Positions 42,308 through 51,559 of a stretch of 64,000 bases of DNA are shown piece by piece. Under the pieces are notes generated by a model. The model was given only the letters and a program-made list of their open reading frames with translations. It was not told the origin of the DNA and did not search any database. Each line of letters begins with the position of its first letter. The stretch's first letter is position 1. The position numbers and the translations under genes are program-made. This stretch comes from JAAXVQ01 sp964604705 (GTDB lineage Bacteria; Oederibacteriota; JAAXVQ01), in the NCBI GenBank assembly GCA_964604705.1, contig CAZSAP010000005.1:186001-250000 (forward strand), given 5' to 3'.

Positions 42308-45241
42308 ATGGAATCTTTATCACTGGAACGTATTCTCGCCGATCTCAATCCAAACCAAAAAGCTGCGGTTTTGCACCGCGAGGGACCGCAGTTGGTCGTG
42401 GCCGGTGCCGGAACCGGAAAAACCACGGTCATCACCAAACGCATCGCATATCTGGTGGCCGATAAGATTTGTTCCGCCAAAGAAATCCTGGCCCTGACAT
42501 TCACCGATAAAGCTGCGGAAGAAATGGAAAGTCGTGTGGATCTGTTGGTGCCGTACGGTTACACCGACAGCACCATTTGCACCTTTCATGCGTTTGGGGA
42601 ACGTGTTCTGCGTGAACAAGGTTTCCTTTTAGGTTTAAGTCCGGATTATCGCGTGTTATCGCAAGCGGAGCAATTGGTGTTTCTGCGTGAGCGCTTGTTT
42701 GATCTGCCTTTTGTGAAATTGCGTCCGTTGGGCGATCCTACCCGCCATCTAAGTATTTTGCTCTCGGTGATTTCCCGGGCCAAGGATGAAGATGTATCGC
42801 CGGAACAATACCAGGCATGTTGTCTGCAACAAATCGAGACGATTGTGGCCGGAAGCGAGGATGAAGCCGAAGTTCGTGCGTTTTGGGAGAAACAGTCTGA
42901 AATGGCCTCCATTTATGCACAATATCAGACTTGGATGCTTACCTCCGGGTTTGTGGATTTTGGCGATTTGCTGACGCTCACCCTGGAGTTGTTCCGTAAA
43001 CATCCTGATGTTTTGGCGGAGTTTCGTCAGCGTTTTCGTTACATTTTAGTGGATGAGTTTCAGGATACCAATATAGCGCAATTTGAATTGGTTAAATTGC
43101 TTGCTGGGCAAACAGCCAATCTCACCGCAGTGGGGGATGATGACCAGAGTATTTACAAGTTTCGTGGTGCGGCCATATCCAACATCCTGCAATTCACCCA
43201 TTTGTATCCACAAACTCAAATTCGTGTGCTCAATGACAACTATCGTTCGAGCCAAGGGATTTTGGATGCGGCCTATCGACTGATACGCAACAACGATCCT
43301 GATCGCTTGGAGGTCAAGCACGGCTTAAACAAGCGCTTGGTTTCGCATCGTGGAGAAGGTTTGCCGGTGGCGTTTCACCCGTTTGATACGGTTTCGGCTG
43401 AAGCCGATTGGGTGGCTGAACAGATGCATCAACGGCACGAACAAGGGCGTCCTTGGTCGGATTTTTGTTTATTGGTCCGATCCAATCAACAAGCCGATCC
43501 GTTTATTCGTGCCTTAAATCTGCGGGGTATTCCGTTTCGCTTTTCAGGCAGCCAGGGATTGTATCGCAGACCTGAAGTTCGGCTCTGTTTGGCGTTTTTA
43601 CGGGCCGTGGCCGATCCGAAAAACTCCTTGGCTTGGCATGAATTGGCCTCTTCGGAATTGTACGATGTACCGGCCGGGGATTTGGCCACCTTGACTGCGC
43701 AAAGCCAGCGTACGCATCGCCCCTTGAGTCAGAGCATGGCTTGGGCGGCAACCTTGGAAGAGAATCCCATTCTTTCGGAAGCGGGCAAAGATGCTTGCGC
43801 CAAGTTGTACGCGGATATCGGAAAATACACGGAATTGGCACGCCGCATGCCCACCGGGCAGGTGTTGTATCGGTTTTTGTCTGAGAGCGGTCTTTTGAGC
43901 GGATATACGCAAGCCAATACCGTAGAAGCGGATTTTGCAATAAAGAATCTAGCTAAGTTTTTTAATCTTGTGCAGCGATACGAGCGCTTGGCCGCGCTGG
44001 ATCGGGTGCTGTATTTTGTGCGTCATTTGGATATGTTGCAAGACGCAGGCGATGATCCGGCGTTGGCCGAACCCGATGAAGAACTCGAGGCCGTGGCGAT
44101 TTATACCGTGCATCGCTCCAAAGGCCTGGAGTTTCCCTTTGTTTTCATGGTGGGCATGGCGGCCAATCGTTTTCCACCCGTGGCCCGCCAAGCTTCGCTG
44201 GCGTTTCCTGTGGAATTGGCCAAGGAGGAAGGAACCCTTCAGGATCCGTTTTTGGCCGAAGAACGTCGCTTGTGTTATGTGGGTATGACACGCGCCAAAG
44301 AGGAGTTGCTCCTAACCTCGGCTCGTGATTATGGCGGGAAACGGTTGTATAAGATTTCACGGTTTGTTTTGGAAGCATTGGAATTGCCTCCGAGCTTTGC
44401 CCAAACACATAAGATGTCTTCCACCGGTATGGAGCAGATCCATGTACACGCACCACTTCCGGAAATAAAGTTGTCAGCCTTAGCCCCGCTGGCGTCCAAT
44501 GCACCGTTGAATCTTTCGTATTATCAGATCAATGATTTCTTAACCTGCCCGCTTAAATACAAATACATACACAGCTTGCATATTCCGGTATTGCCTCATC
44601 ATGCCATCATCTACGGGAATGCCTTGCATGCGGCCATCCAAGCGTTTTATCGTCAGCGTATGCGTGATGGGGGCGTAATGACCGAGTCGGAGGTCGAGGC
44701 GGTATTCAAGAAGGCTTGGGTCAATGAGGGCTTTATCTCACGTGAGCATGAAGAGATACGCTATCAAGCCGGTTTGACCGTGATTCGCCGACTTTTGGAA
44801 AAGGAACGGGTCGCTCCCACCTGTCCCACGCATATTGAAAAGAGCTTTGCCTATACGCTCGGGTTTAATAAGATTGTGGGGCGTATTGACCGAGTGGATA
44901 TTTTACCCGATGAGCGTGCGGTGATTATTGACTATAAAAGTACGGAAGTGTTGCATCAGTCCGATGCCGATCAAAAGGCCAAGGAGAGCTTGCAGCTTAA
45001 GATCTATGCTGCGGCTTGGTGGCGGACCGAAGGGCGTCTGCCCGCACGTTTGGAACTGCATTTTTTAGATTCGGATCGGGTGGGTTCTGTTTGCTTTTCA
45101 GAACACGATATTGAAAGCGCGGAAAACAAGATTATCGAAGTGGCTACGGAAATACGCAAACAGGAATTTCCTGCCAAACCTAGCGCTTGGACTTGCAGCT
45201 ATTGCCCGTATCGGTCCATTTGTCCGGAAGCTGAAAATTAA
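42308..45241 (+). CDS. UvrD-type helicase fused to a RecB-like iron-sulphur nuclease
   Basis: 977 residues from the ATG at 42308; an upstream ATG at 42248 lies inside the tonB-like gene. Helicase motifs: Walker A VVAGAGTGKTTVITKRIAY, Walker B LVDEFQDTN, GDDDQSIYKFRGA, DNYRSSQGILDAA, TVHRSKGLEFPFVFMVG, VGMTRAKEELLLT. Residues from about 735 on form a PD-(D/E)xK nuclease: VIIDYKSTE and LQLKIYA, framed by Cys in FLTCPLKYKY and three in WTCSYCPYRSIC, the four-Cys iron-sulphur staple of AddB/RecB-like nucleases. It probably resects double-strand breaks or processes stalled DNA. RecBCD/AddAB proper need a partner; none is adjacent. Confidence 0.93.
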   Translation: MESLSLERILADLNPNQKAAVLHREGPQLVVAGAGTGKTTVITKRIAYLVADKICSAKEILALTFTDKAAEEMESRVDLLVPYGYTDSTICTFHAFGERVLREQGFLLGLSPDYRVLSQAEQLVFLRERLFDLPFVKLRPLGDPTRHLSILLSVISRAKDEDVSPEQYQACCLQQIETIVAGSEDEAEVRAFWEKQSEMASIYAQYQTWMLTSGFVDFGDLLTLTLELFRKHPDVLAEFRQRFRYILVDEFQDTNIAQFELVKLLAGQTANLTAVGDDDQSIYKFRGAAISNILQFTHLYPQTQIRVLNDNYRSSQGILDAAYRLIRNNDPDRLEVKHGLNKRLVSHRGEGLPVAFHPFDTVSAEADWVAEQMHQRHEQGRPWSDFCLLVRSNQQADPFIRALNLRGIPFRFSGSQGLYRRPEVRLCLAFLRAVADPKNSLAWHELASSELYDVPAGDLATLTAQSQRTHRPLSQSMAWAATLEENPILSEAGKDACAKLYADIGKYTELARRMPTGQVLYRFLSESGLLSGYTQANTVEADFAIKNLAKFFNLVQRYERLAALDRVLYFVRHLDMLQDAGDDPALAEPDEELEAVAIYTVHRSKGLEFPFVFMVGMAANRFPPVARQASLAFPVELAKEEGTLQDPFLAEERRLCYVGMTRAKEELLLTSARDYGGKRLYKISRFVLEALELPPSFAQTHKMSSTGMEQIHVHAPLPEIKLSALAPLASNAPLNLSYYQINDFLTCPLKYKYIHSLHIPVLPHHAIIYGNALHAAIQAFYRQRMRDGGVMTESEVEAVFKKAWVNEGFISREHEEIRYQAGLTVIRRLLEKERVAPTCPTHIEKSFAYTLGFNKIVGRIDRVDILPDERAVIIDYKSTEVLHQSDADQKAKESLQLKIYAAAWWRTEGRLPARLELHFLDSDRVGSVCFSEHDIESAENKIIEVATEIRKQEFPAKPSAWTCSYCPYRSICPEAEN

Positions 45242-45259
45242 GGCCGCTTGTGGTATAGT
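45231..45259 (+). promoter_or_regulatory. Extended -10 promoter before the SpoIID-like gene
   Basis: CTGAAA (45231-45236, 4 of 6) and TATAGT (45254-45259) are 17 bases apart, and the -10 is preceded by TGG as in extended -10 promoters. It begins within the helicase stop region. Confidence 0.5.
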
Positions 45260-45291
45260 AAGGCCAACTTGAGTCTAAGTGGGGTAAACGA

Positions 45292-46494
45292 ATGAACGTT
45301 GGGTTGAGATCAATCGGTGTAGCGTTGATGTTGGGTGCCTGGTTGTTTGGGTTGAGTGGGTGTTCCACAGTAAATTCCAAACGTAAAGGGGCTTTTTATC
45401 CCAAAACCATGAGCATTCCTACGGGCACGCAGCGTATGGACAATGTGCGGGTGGCGCTATTTCAGAATCTTCCGCGGGTTCGCATGTCCACCACCGGCGG
45501 TACCGTAAAAATCCATGACATGAATACCCGTTCGGTTATGGCGGAGGTTTCGCTCAAAGATGACGCACAACTCACAGCGCGTGATCAGCATTTTGTCTTG
45601 AACGGCCAAACCTTACTTGCACAAAAAATTCGTTTCGTACCCGCCGAAAACGAATTCTTGAAGTGTAATGGGCTACGGTATCGTGGACAGATTGAGGTCA
45701 CTTGCAATGCGCGTAACGGCATCTTGGTCGTAAACATTCTGCCGCTCGAAGACTACTTGAAGGGTGTGGTACCCAATGAAGTACAACACACCTGGAGCAT
45801 GGAAGCGCTAAAAGCCCAGGCCGTGGCGGCTCGAACGTTTGTTCTCACGCGCATGGCCGGCTCAGGGAACAATGCATACGATGTCGAGGCAGGGACCAAC
45901 AGTCAAGTCTATAAGGGGTTGGATTCAGAGCGCGAGTCCACCAATGTCGCAGTCGCTGCGACGACGCGGATGGTGGCTACCAATCAAGGGAAATTTATTT
46001 CAGCGTTTTATCATTCCAACTGCGGTGGACATACCGCGGATGTCCGGAACGTTTGGGGGAACGATATTGCCTATTTAAAGGGCGTGACGTGCGGTTTTTG
46101 TAACAACAGCCCTCACGCCACCTGGTCGTTGACCTTGTCCATTTCGGAGTTGCCGCATATGTTGGGGCAGAGAAATATTAAACAACTACGGACCATTGAT
46201 GTGATGGGGCGTTTGCCCGATGGACGGGTGATGAGTTTGGAGATTGTGCATGAGAGCGGGAAAGAAATCATGAAAGCCCCGGCATTTCGGATGTTGATCG
46301 GTCCGGAACGCTTGAAAAGTACAGCGTTTGAGATCCAACCCGAGGGAAAAAATATTGTGTTTAAAGGTCGGGGCTGGGGGCACGGGGTTGGATTGTGTCA
46401 AGAAGGTGCCGCTGGGATGGCCAAAGCCGGATATGGCTTCAGTGACATTCTTGAATACTATTACCCTGGCATCGATATTCGCCTCCTGGATTAG
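45292..46494 (+). CDS. SpoIID/LytB-domain lipoprotein
   Basis: 400 residues. A lipoprotein signal with lipobox LSGC (Cys24) places it on a membrane facing the periplasm. From about residue 140 it is a SpoIID/LytB domain: ILPLEDYLKGVVPNEVQ, WSMEALKAQAVAARTFVL, FISAFYHSNCGGHTADV and the C-terminal GRGWGHGVGLCQEGAAGMAKAGYGF. SpoIID is a peptidoglycan lytic transglycosylase in spore formers. Non-sporulating bacteria carry such proteins for cell-wall remodelling or amidase stimulation, and no sporulation gene is visible here. The N-terminal 100 residues may be a cell-wall-binding part. Confidence 0.88.
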   Translation: MNVGLRSIGVALMLGAWLFGLSGCSTVNSKRKGAFYPKTMSIPTGTQRMDNVRVALFQNLPRVRMSTTGGTVKIHDMNTRSVMAEVSLKDDAQLTARDQHFVLNGQTLLAQKIRFVPAENEFLKCNGLRYRGQIEVTCNARNGILVVNILPLEDYLKGVVPNEVQHTWSMEALKAQAVAARTFVLTRMAGSGNNAYDVEAGTNSQVYKGLDSERESTNVAVAATTRMVATNQGKFISAFYHSNCGGHTADVRNVWGNDIAYLKGVTCGFCNNSPHATWSLTLSISELPHMLGQRNIKQLRTIDVMGRLPDGRVMSLEIVHESGKEIMKAPAFRMLIGPERLKSTAFEIQPEGKNIVFKGRGWGHGVGLCQEGAAGMAKAGYGFSDILEYYYPGIDIRLLD

Positions 46495-46501
46495 GTGCCA
46501 C

Positions 46502-47542
46502 ATGTCTCCGTTATTGGCGCAAGATTTTACTTTTGAACTCCCACCTGAACGTATTGCCCAAACCCCGAGACGTCGAGGAACCTCGCGTCTCTTGGTCTTG
46601 CCGAAAAGCGAAGGTCCTATTCGCCATGGAAACATACGAGATGTGGTCCAATGGCTAAACCCCGGGGATTGTCTGGTCGTAAATGATACCAAGGTCATTC
46701 CAGCACGCTTGCATGTCCTCAAACCCTCTACTGGAGCTAAGATTGAGGTGTTGTTGCACCGAGAACAAAGTGCTGGCCAGTGGGATGCTTTGGTTCGTCC
46801 GTACAAACGCGTTCACGCAGGAACTGTTTTGGCCATAGGCGATACGGAATTTAAGGTGGTTGAGTTGAGGGGCGAAGGTCGGGTGGTGGTGGATTTTGGT
46901 TCCAGACGCGCACTCAAGCACGTTTTGAAGTTGTACGGTGAACCACCGCTGCCGCCCTATATTCAGCGGCGGGGAGACGTGAAATGGGCGCATGACCGGA
47001 GGCGTTACCAGACGGTATTTGCTTCTGCGCCCGGCTCTGTCGCAGCGCCTACCGCAGGACTGCATTTTTCAGAGGGGTTGTTGAAAGACTTGCGGCACCA
47101 TGGCGTTCGTATCCATACGGTCACATTGCACGTAGGCTGGGGGACTTTTTCGCCTTTGCCTGAAGGTGATGTCTCTGGAGTGAACTTGCATCCTGAGTAT
47201 TATCATATTCCCGAAGAAACGGTCGCTGCCATTGCTCAAAGCAAGAAAGAGCATAAGCGGGTGGTGGCGTGCGGAACAACAGTCACCCGTGCCTTGGAAT
47301 CGGCGGCGGACAAAGATGGGATTCTGCATCCAGGGAGCGGTGAAACCCGGATATTTATTTACCCTGGGTACCGTTGGAAGGTGATCGACGGTCTTTTAAC
47401 AAATTTTCACCTTTCTGGAACCTCGTTGTTAATGCTGGTTTGTGCATTGGCCGGGAAGGGAAGGGTTTTGGACGCATACCAAGAAGCCATTACCCAAAAA
47501 TACAACTTTTATAGTTACGGCGATGCGATGCTTTTGTTATGA
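46502..47542 (+). CDS. queA: S-adenosylmethionine:tRNA ribosyltransferase-isomerase
   Basis: 346 residues starting at the ATG at 46502, 7 bases after the SpoIID stop; a longer frame reaching back to 46328 lies inside that gene and is rejected. QueA builds the epoxyqueuosine ring on tRNA. Visible family motifs are the opening FTFELPPERIAQTP, LVVNDTKVIPARL, the PLPPYI segment, VFASAPGSVAAPTAGLHFS, HVGWGTFSPL, the GTTVTRALES loop and ending LLTNFHLSGTSLLMLVCA. Normally tgt follows directly; here tgt lies 8.3 kb away behind four signalling genes. Confidence 0.96.
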   Translation: MSPLLAQDFTFELPPERIAQTPRRRGTSRLLVLPKSEGPIRHGNIRDVVQWLNPGDCLVVNDTKVIPARLHVLKPSTGAKIEVLLHREQSAGQWDALVRPYKRVHAGTVLAIGDTEFKVVELRGEGRVVVDFGSRRALKHVLKLYGEPPLPPYIQRRGDVKWAHDRRRYQTVFASAPGSVAAPTAGLHFSEGLLKDLRHHGVRIHTVTLHVGWGTFSPLPEGDVSGVNLHPEYYHIPEETVAAIAQSKKEHKRVVACGTTVTRALESAADKDGILHPGSGETRIFIYPGYRWKVIDGLLTNFHLSGTSLLMLVCALAGKGRVLDAYQEAITQKYNFYSYGDAMLLL

Positions 47543-47571
47543 TAAGTTGATGTCCGAACCGGAGAGAAGGT

Positions 47572-49632
47572 GTGGGGCTATCCCGAACCATGCGTGCCAA
47601 TAACTTTTCGGCTTTTTTCAAAAGTATTGAATCCCAACGTGAAAATTTAATTTTGGAATTAGGCAAAGCCGATATTCCCGGACGTATTCGTGGCTCAAAG
47701 AAGGCCGTACGTGCTTCAATCGGTACTTGTGCGCATTCAGTGTTTGGGATTTTTTTTCCTGAGCAGACTCGTTTGGAACAACGTGGGTGGAGTGAAACCG
47801 CTCGCCGAAAAATGAAGGCGGCTTCTCAGTTCGCTGTCACCGAATGCAGTGAATTTGACGTACTCTGGGCATTGCTTTTAGAAGTTCACAGGGTGATTCT
47901 CACACATATCTTCAAAACGTTTCCTAAAAAGCAACAAAATGAGTACCACGAAGCCTGGGAAATTCTTTGGCAAAACGGAGTAGGGGAATGTATGGCGGCG
48001 TTGCTGCAAAAGCGCGACAAGGCTTTGCGTGAGAAAAACATTGAAAGCTCAATTCTTTCGCACACACTGCAGAGCCTTTCGGTAGAACCTGATTTGGATA
48101 CCCTGTTTCAAAAAGTTATTACGCATGCGGCTGGTCTCATGCACGTGCGGCATGTTTATTTGTTTTGGACCGATGTCTCGGAAAACGGGGCACGACCCCG
48201 ACTGCAACTAAAGGCCTCAAGTCGTCTAGGCAAGAGCTATGGTGAATTTAGTTTAGCGTTTGGTGAAGGACTCATAGGAAAAGTCGCTGAGACTCACGAA
48301 GCGGTTATTCTTCAAGATTACCAGCAAGAAGTTGAGAAATTTTCATTCGTAAACGATGTGGATCAAGTGCTGATTGTACCCATGATGTATTCAGGAGATG
48401 TACTTGGCGTGATTATGGTGGCCGATACCCGTAAACGACGCAAGTTTACAGAAGCCGATAAAGAGTTGTTGACCATTTTTATCAATCAGGTTGCGGCTAT
48501 GTTAAAAGCGGTCATTCTTTACCGAAGGCAAGCTGAAATTGCCAATATGCTTGAAGATAAAAACACCATGTTGGAAATCCAAGCCGATCAAATCTTACGT
48601 AAAAAAGCCCAACTGGAAGTCATGAACGAGGTTGGCCAACAGATCAATTCATCCTTGGATTTGCCGGAAGTCTTATCCTTGTTGACTCGACATACGGCGG
48701 ACTGCATTGGTGTCAATCGCAGTGTGGTGTGGCTCATGAATGAGAAAAAGACAGGCTTGGATGCTGTGGCTGCTTACGGTGTGGGGCCGGAAGGGCTACG
48801 TCAGCTTTCCTTATTCTTGCCGGATATTCGCAAGACCCGTTTTTTCCAAGCACTTTTTGAAAGGCATGCTGTGGAAATAGTGCCTGGGCAAGATGCGGAA
48901 TTATTTCAAAACAAATTAAGGATTTTGGCGGATACCCAAGCACTGTTGGTGGTACCACTGTTGGTCAAACAACAGGCCATAGGGCTTTTGAGTGTCGACG
49001 ATACCCGGGAAAAGCATGATTTTTTAGAGGATGAAGTAACACTGATTTCGGCGGTAGTGAATCAAGCTGTTTTAGCCATTGAAAATGCACGACTATACCA
49101 ACAAGTAAAAGAACAGGCCATTACCGATGTTATGACCGGGTTGTTTAATCATCGTTATTTCCAACTGCGGTTTACTGAAGAGTTTTCCAATTGCAAACGA
49201 TACAACAACGCACTTTCGGTGATCATGATGGATATTGATCATTTTAAACATTATAATGACACGTATGGCCATATTGCAGGGGATTTGGCATTAAAGGAAA
49301 TAGCGCAATTAACCAAGGTTTCTGTCCGAGAAAACGATATTTTAGCTCGTTACGGTGGGGAAGAATTTGTGATCATACTTCCGATGACTCCCTTGGATGG
49401 CGCACAAGTCGTGGCCGATCGAATTCGAAGCGCCGTAGCGGATTGTCGTTTTTTGGGCGATTTTAACCTCCCGCAAGTTTCCATTACTGTTTCCTTAGGT
49501 ATTTCAACCTATACGCCTGCCCATGCCAAGAGCGAGGTTCTCTTGCGCGAGGCCGATACTGCATTGTATCGTGCGAAAGAAGGCGGGCGAAATCAAGTTG
49601 TGGTTTTCCAACCTGGGATGTCGGAAGTATAA
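47572..49632 (+). CDS. Diguanylate cyclase with two GAF domains
   Basis: 686 residues from the GTG at 47572, with GGAGAGAAGG upstream. Residues 1-160 are helical and may be a separate sensor (RsbR N-terminus-like); GAF domains span about 165-310 and 355-500; the GGDEF domain spans about 515-686. The active-site loop is GGEEF, and the metal/substrate residues are in MDIDHFKHYNDTYGHIAGD, so the enzyme should make cyclic-di-GMP. An RxxD inhibitory site (REND) lies five residues before GGEEF, so product feedback is expected. There is no membrane helix: it is a cytoplasmic sensor. It is the first gene of the block between queA and tgt. Confidence 0.9.
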   Translation: MGLSRTMRANNFSAFFKSIESQRENLILELGKADIPGRIRGSKKAVRASIGTCAHSVFGIFFPEQTRLEQRGWSETARRKMKAASQFAVTECSEFDVLWALLLEVHRVILTHIFKTFPKKQQNEYHEAWEILWQNGVGECMAALLQKRDKALREKNIESSILSHTLQSLSVEPDLDTLFQKVITHAAGLMHVRHVYLFWTDVSENGARPRLQLKASSRLGKSYGEFSLAFGEGLIGKVAETHEAVILQDYQQEVEKFSFVNDVDQVLIVPMMYSGDVLGVIMVADTRKRRKFTEADKELLTIFINQVAAMLKAVILYRRQAEIANMLEDKNTMLEIQADQILRKKAQLEVMNEVGQQINSSLDLPEVLSLLTRHTADCIGVNRSVVWLMNEKKTGLDAVAAYGVGPEGLRQLSLFLPDIRKTRFFQALFERHAVEIVPGQDAELFQNKLRILADTQALLVVPLLVKQQAIGLLSVDDTREKHDFLEDEVTLISAVVNQAVLAIENARLYQQVKEQAITDVMTGLFNHRYFQLRFTEEFSNCKRYNNALSVIMMDIDHFKHYNDTYGHIAGDLALKEIAQLTKVSVRENDILARYGGEEFVIILPMTPLDGAQVVADRIRSAVADCRFLGDFNLPQVSITVSLGISTYTPAHAKSEVLLREADTALYRAKEGGRNQVVVFQPGMSEV

Positions 49633-49651
49633 ACGAAAAAAAGTAAAAGGC

Positions 49652-49681
49652 TTGCTGTGCGATTTACGCCAATGCTATAAT
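49652..49681 (+). promoter_or_regulatory. Promoter of the KaiC-kinase genes
   Basis: TTGCTG (49652-49657) and a perfect TATAAT (49676-49681), 18 bases apart, in the 91-base gap before the KaiC-like gene. It separates the cyclase from the KaiC/kinase operon. Confidence 0.7.
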
Positions 49682-49723
49682 GCTGCTGTTTCCGTATACC
49701 CATATTCAAGTGAGGTGGCGGCC

Positions 49724-51559
49724 TTGACAACCCCTAGACTAAAAACCGGTGTCACCGGTTTGGACGAATTGCTGTTAGGTGGTTTTTTAGAAGGGGAAAG
49801 CATTCTGGTAGAAGGACTCCCCGGTACAGGTAAGACCACACTGGGTCTCCATTTTATCTTACAAGGCATTGCCGAAGGGCAATCGGGTATTGTTATTACT
49901 TTTGAAGAATTTCCTGCCCAATACTATCGTGATGCTCTAAATTTTGGTTGGGATTTGCGGCAACTTGAAAAAGATGGACGACTGCGTATCATCATGACGT
50001 CGCCGGATGTATTACGCGGCGAAATGGAGCGTCCTGGTGGATTGTTTGATCGCTTAACCCATGAACTTGGGGCGCGTCGGATTTTAGTTGATTCGATTAA
50101 TTTCTTACATAAGGTCAAAGGTGACGAAACCACCCAACGTGAACTTATCAATCACTTCATTAGCGGTTTTAAACGTCAAGGGATTACCAGTTTTCTCATT
50201 AAGGATATTGAAGGGGATACCCTAACGCATTGGGGTATGTATTCCGTGGATTGTTATATTCGCCTAACCTTTGAGTTGGTCAGGGATTATCAACGCAGAC
50301 GTCTTATTGAAGTATTCAAAGCCCGTGGTCAAAAACATTTGTATGGGCAACATCCCTTTGAGATAACCGAAGATGGTGTTGAAGTCTATCCTACATCATT
50401 ACCTGCTGAAGATACCAAAGTACCCAAAGAAGCGATGGATATTCGCCGGATTAAAAGTGGCGTGGCTGGACTCGATGAAATGTTGGGCGGCGGTTTTTTT
50501 AGTGGGCAAACGATTTTGGTGGCGGGAACATCTGGTACCGGAAAGACTAATTTGGCAATGCATTTTTTAGCGCAAGGGCTAGATGCGGGTGAAACATGTT
50601 TGTATTTATCCCTTGAGGAACAAGAAGGCAACTTGGTGCGACACGCTCGCTCACTGGGGTTGGACCTACTTCCGGCCATCCAGGAAGAACGTTTGTTGGT
50701 GCAAAACATTCCTAGTGCCGGTGTAAGTGAAGGTGAGTTTCTCCACTTGCTTCGGCGATCCATTCAAGAATCGCAACCGCAGCGCTTAGTTATCGACCCT
50801 ATTTCTTTTTTAAACAATGTAGCGGCCTCCTCGGGCATGGCGCATTTGACCTTTCAAACCATGGTACGCTATCTCCGTCGTTCGGGTGTGACCACCTTAT
50901 GCACCTCAGAGATTCCGGAAATGGTCGGGGATTTTAAACTGAGTGATTCCAATCTTTCATACATGGTGGATACGGTTATTTTATTGCGTCTGGCAGAAAT
51001 TGAGACCTCGATTCGTAAAGCGATTATGATCATTAAACAGAGGGGTTCAAGTCATGATCGTAATTTACGAGAACTTTTGATTGACAATAAAGGTGTGCGT
51101 ATTGGGGAACCCTTCTTAAGTCATGAAGGAATCTTAACTGGAATGACGCGTCGTCGTTCTGGCAGTGAACCCGATAAGATCCTCATTGTTGATGACGACC
51201 CACGAATGGTAGAACTTATCAAAGCCAGTTTTAGAGATGAACGGTTTACTTTGATGGAATGTGGTGATGGTGAGACAGCGGTTCGTATGAGCATTATGGA
51301 TGATCCGGACTTGGTTATTTTGGATTTAATGCTTCCTAAATTGAATGGGTTTGAAGTGTGTCAACGTTTGAAAGCTGAACCCAGTACCGCCGATATTCCG
51401 GTGATCATGCTTTCGGCCAAGGGTGAAACAGAATCCAAAGTGCAAAGTATGAATTTGGGCGCAGACGATTATATGACCAAACCTTTCTCGCCCTTGGAGT
51501 TGGTTGCCCGAGTTAAAACAATATTGCGGCGAGTATATGGTAAGAGGAAGCATGAATGA
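49724..51559 (+). CDS. Double KaiC-domain ATPase with C-terminal receiver domain
   Basis: 611 residues from the TTG at 49724, which has GAGGTGG upstream and lies after the promoter; longer frames back to 49523 run through the cyclase gene. Two KaiC (RecA-like) domains: Walker A GLPGTGKTTL (about residues 31-40) and GTSGTGKTNL (about 267-276), each with a catalytic Glu pair (TFEEFPAQYY, SLEEQEGNLV) and a Walker B (RILVDSINFL, RLVIDPISFL). A full response-regulator receiver domain follows at about 485-605, with VDDDP, the phosphoacceptor Asp in LVILDLMLPKLNG and Lys in MTKPF. Cyanobacterial KaiC keeps circadian time; other KaiC-like proteins act in stress or motility. The receiver makes it a phosphorelay target of the two kinases encoded next. 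Confidence 0.9.
   Translation: MTTPRLKTGVTGLDELLLGGFLEGESILVEGLPGTGKTTLGLHFILQGIAEGQSGIVITFEEFPAQYYRDALNFGWDLRQLEKDGRLRIIMTSPDVLRGEMERPGGLFDRLTHELGARRILVDSINFLHKVKGDETTQRELINHFISGFKRQGITSFLIKDIEGDTLTHWGMYSVDCYIRLTFELVRDYQRRRLIEVFKARGQKHLYGQHPFEITEDGVEVYPTSLPAEDTKVPKEAMDIRRIKSGVAGLDEMLGGGFFSGQTILVAGTSGTGKTNLAMHFLAQGLDAGETCLYLSLEEQEGNLVRHARSLGLDLLPAIQEERLLVQNIPSAGVSEGEFLHLLRRSIQESQPQRLVIDPISFLNNVAASSGMAHLTFQTMVRYLRRSGVTTLCTSEIPEMVGDFKLSDSNLSYMVDTVILLRLAEIETSIRKAIMIIKQRGSSHDRNLRELLIDNKGVRIGEPFLSHEGILTGMTRRRSGSEPDKILIVDDDPRMVELIKASFRDERFTLMECGDGETAVRMSIMDDPDLVILDLMLPKLNGFEVCQRLKAEPSTADIPVIMLSAKGETESKVQSMNLGADDYMTKPFSPLELVARVKTILRRVYGKRKHE

Noticed and set aside
45292..46494. SpoIID-like gene as evidence of sporulation
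   Set aside because: The domain is common in non-sporulating bacteria and no other sporulation gene is in the window.
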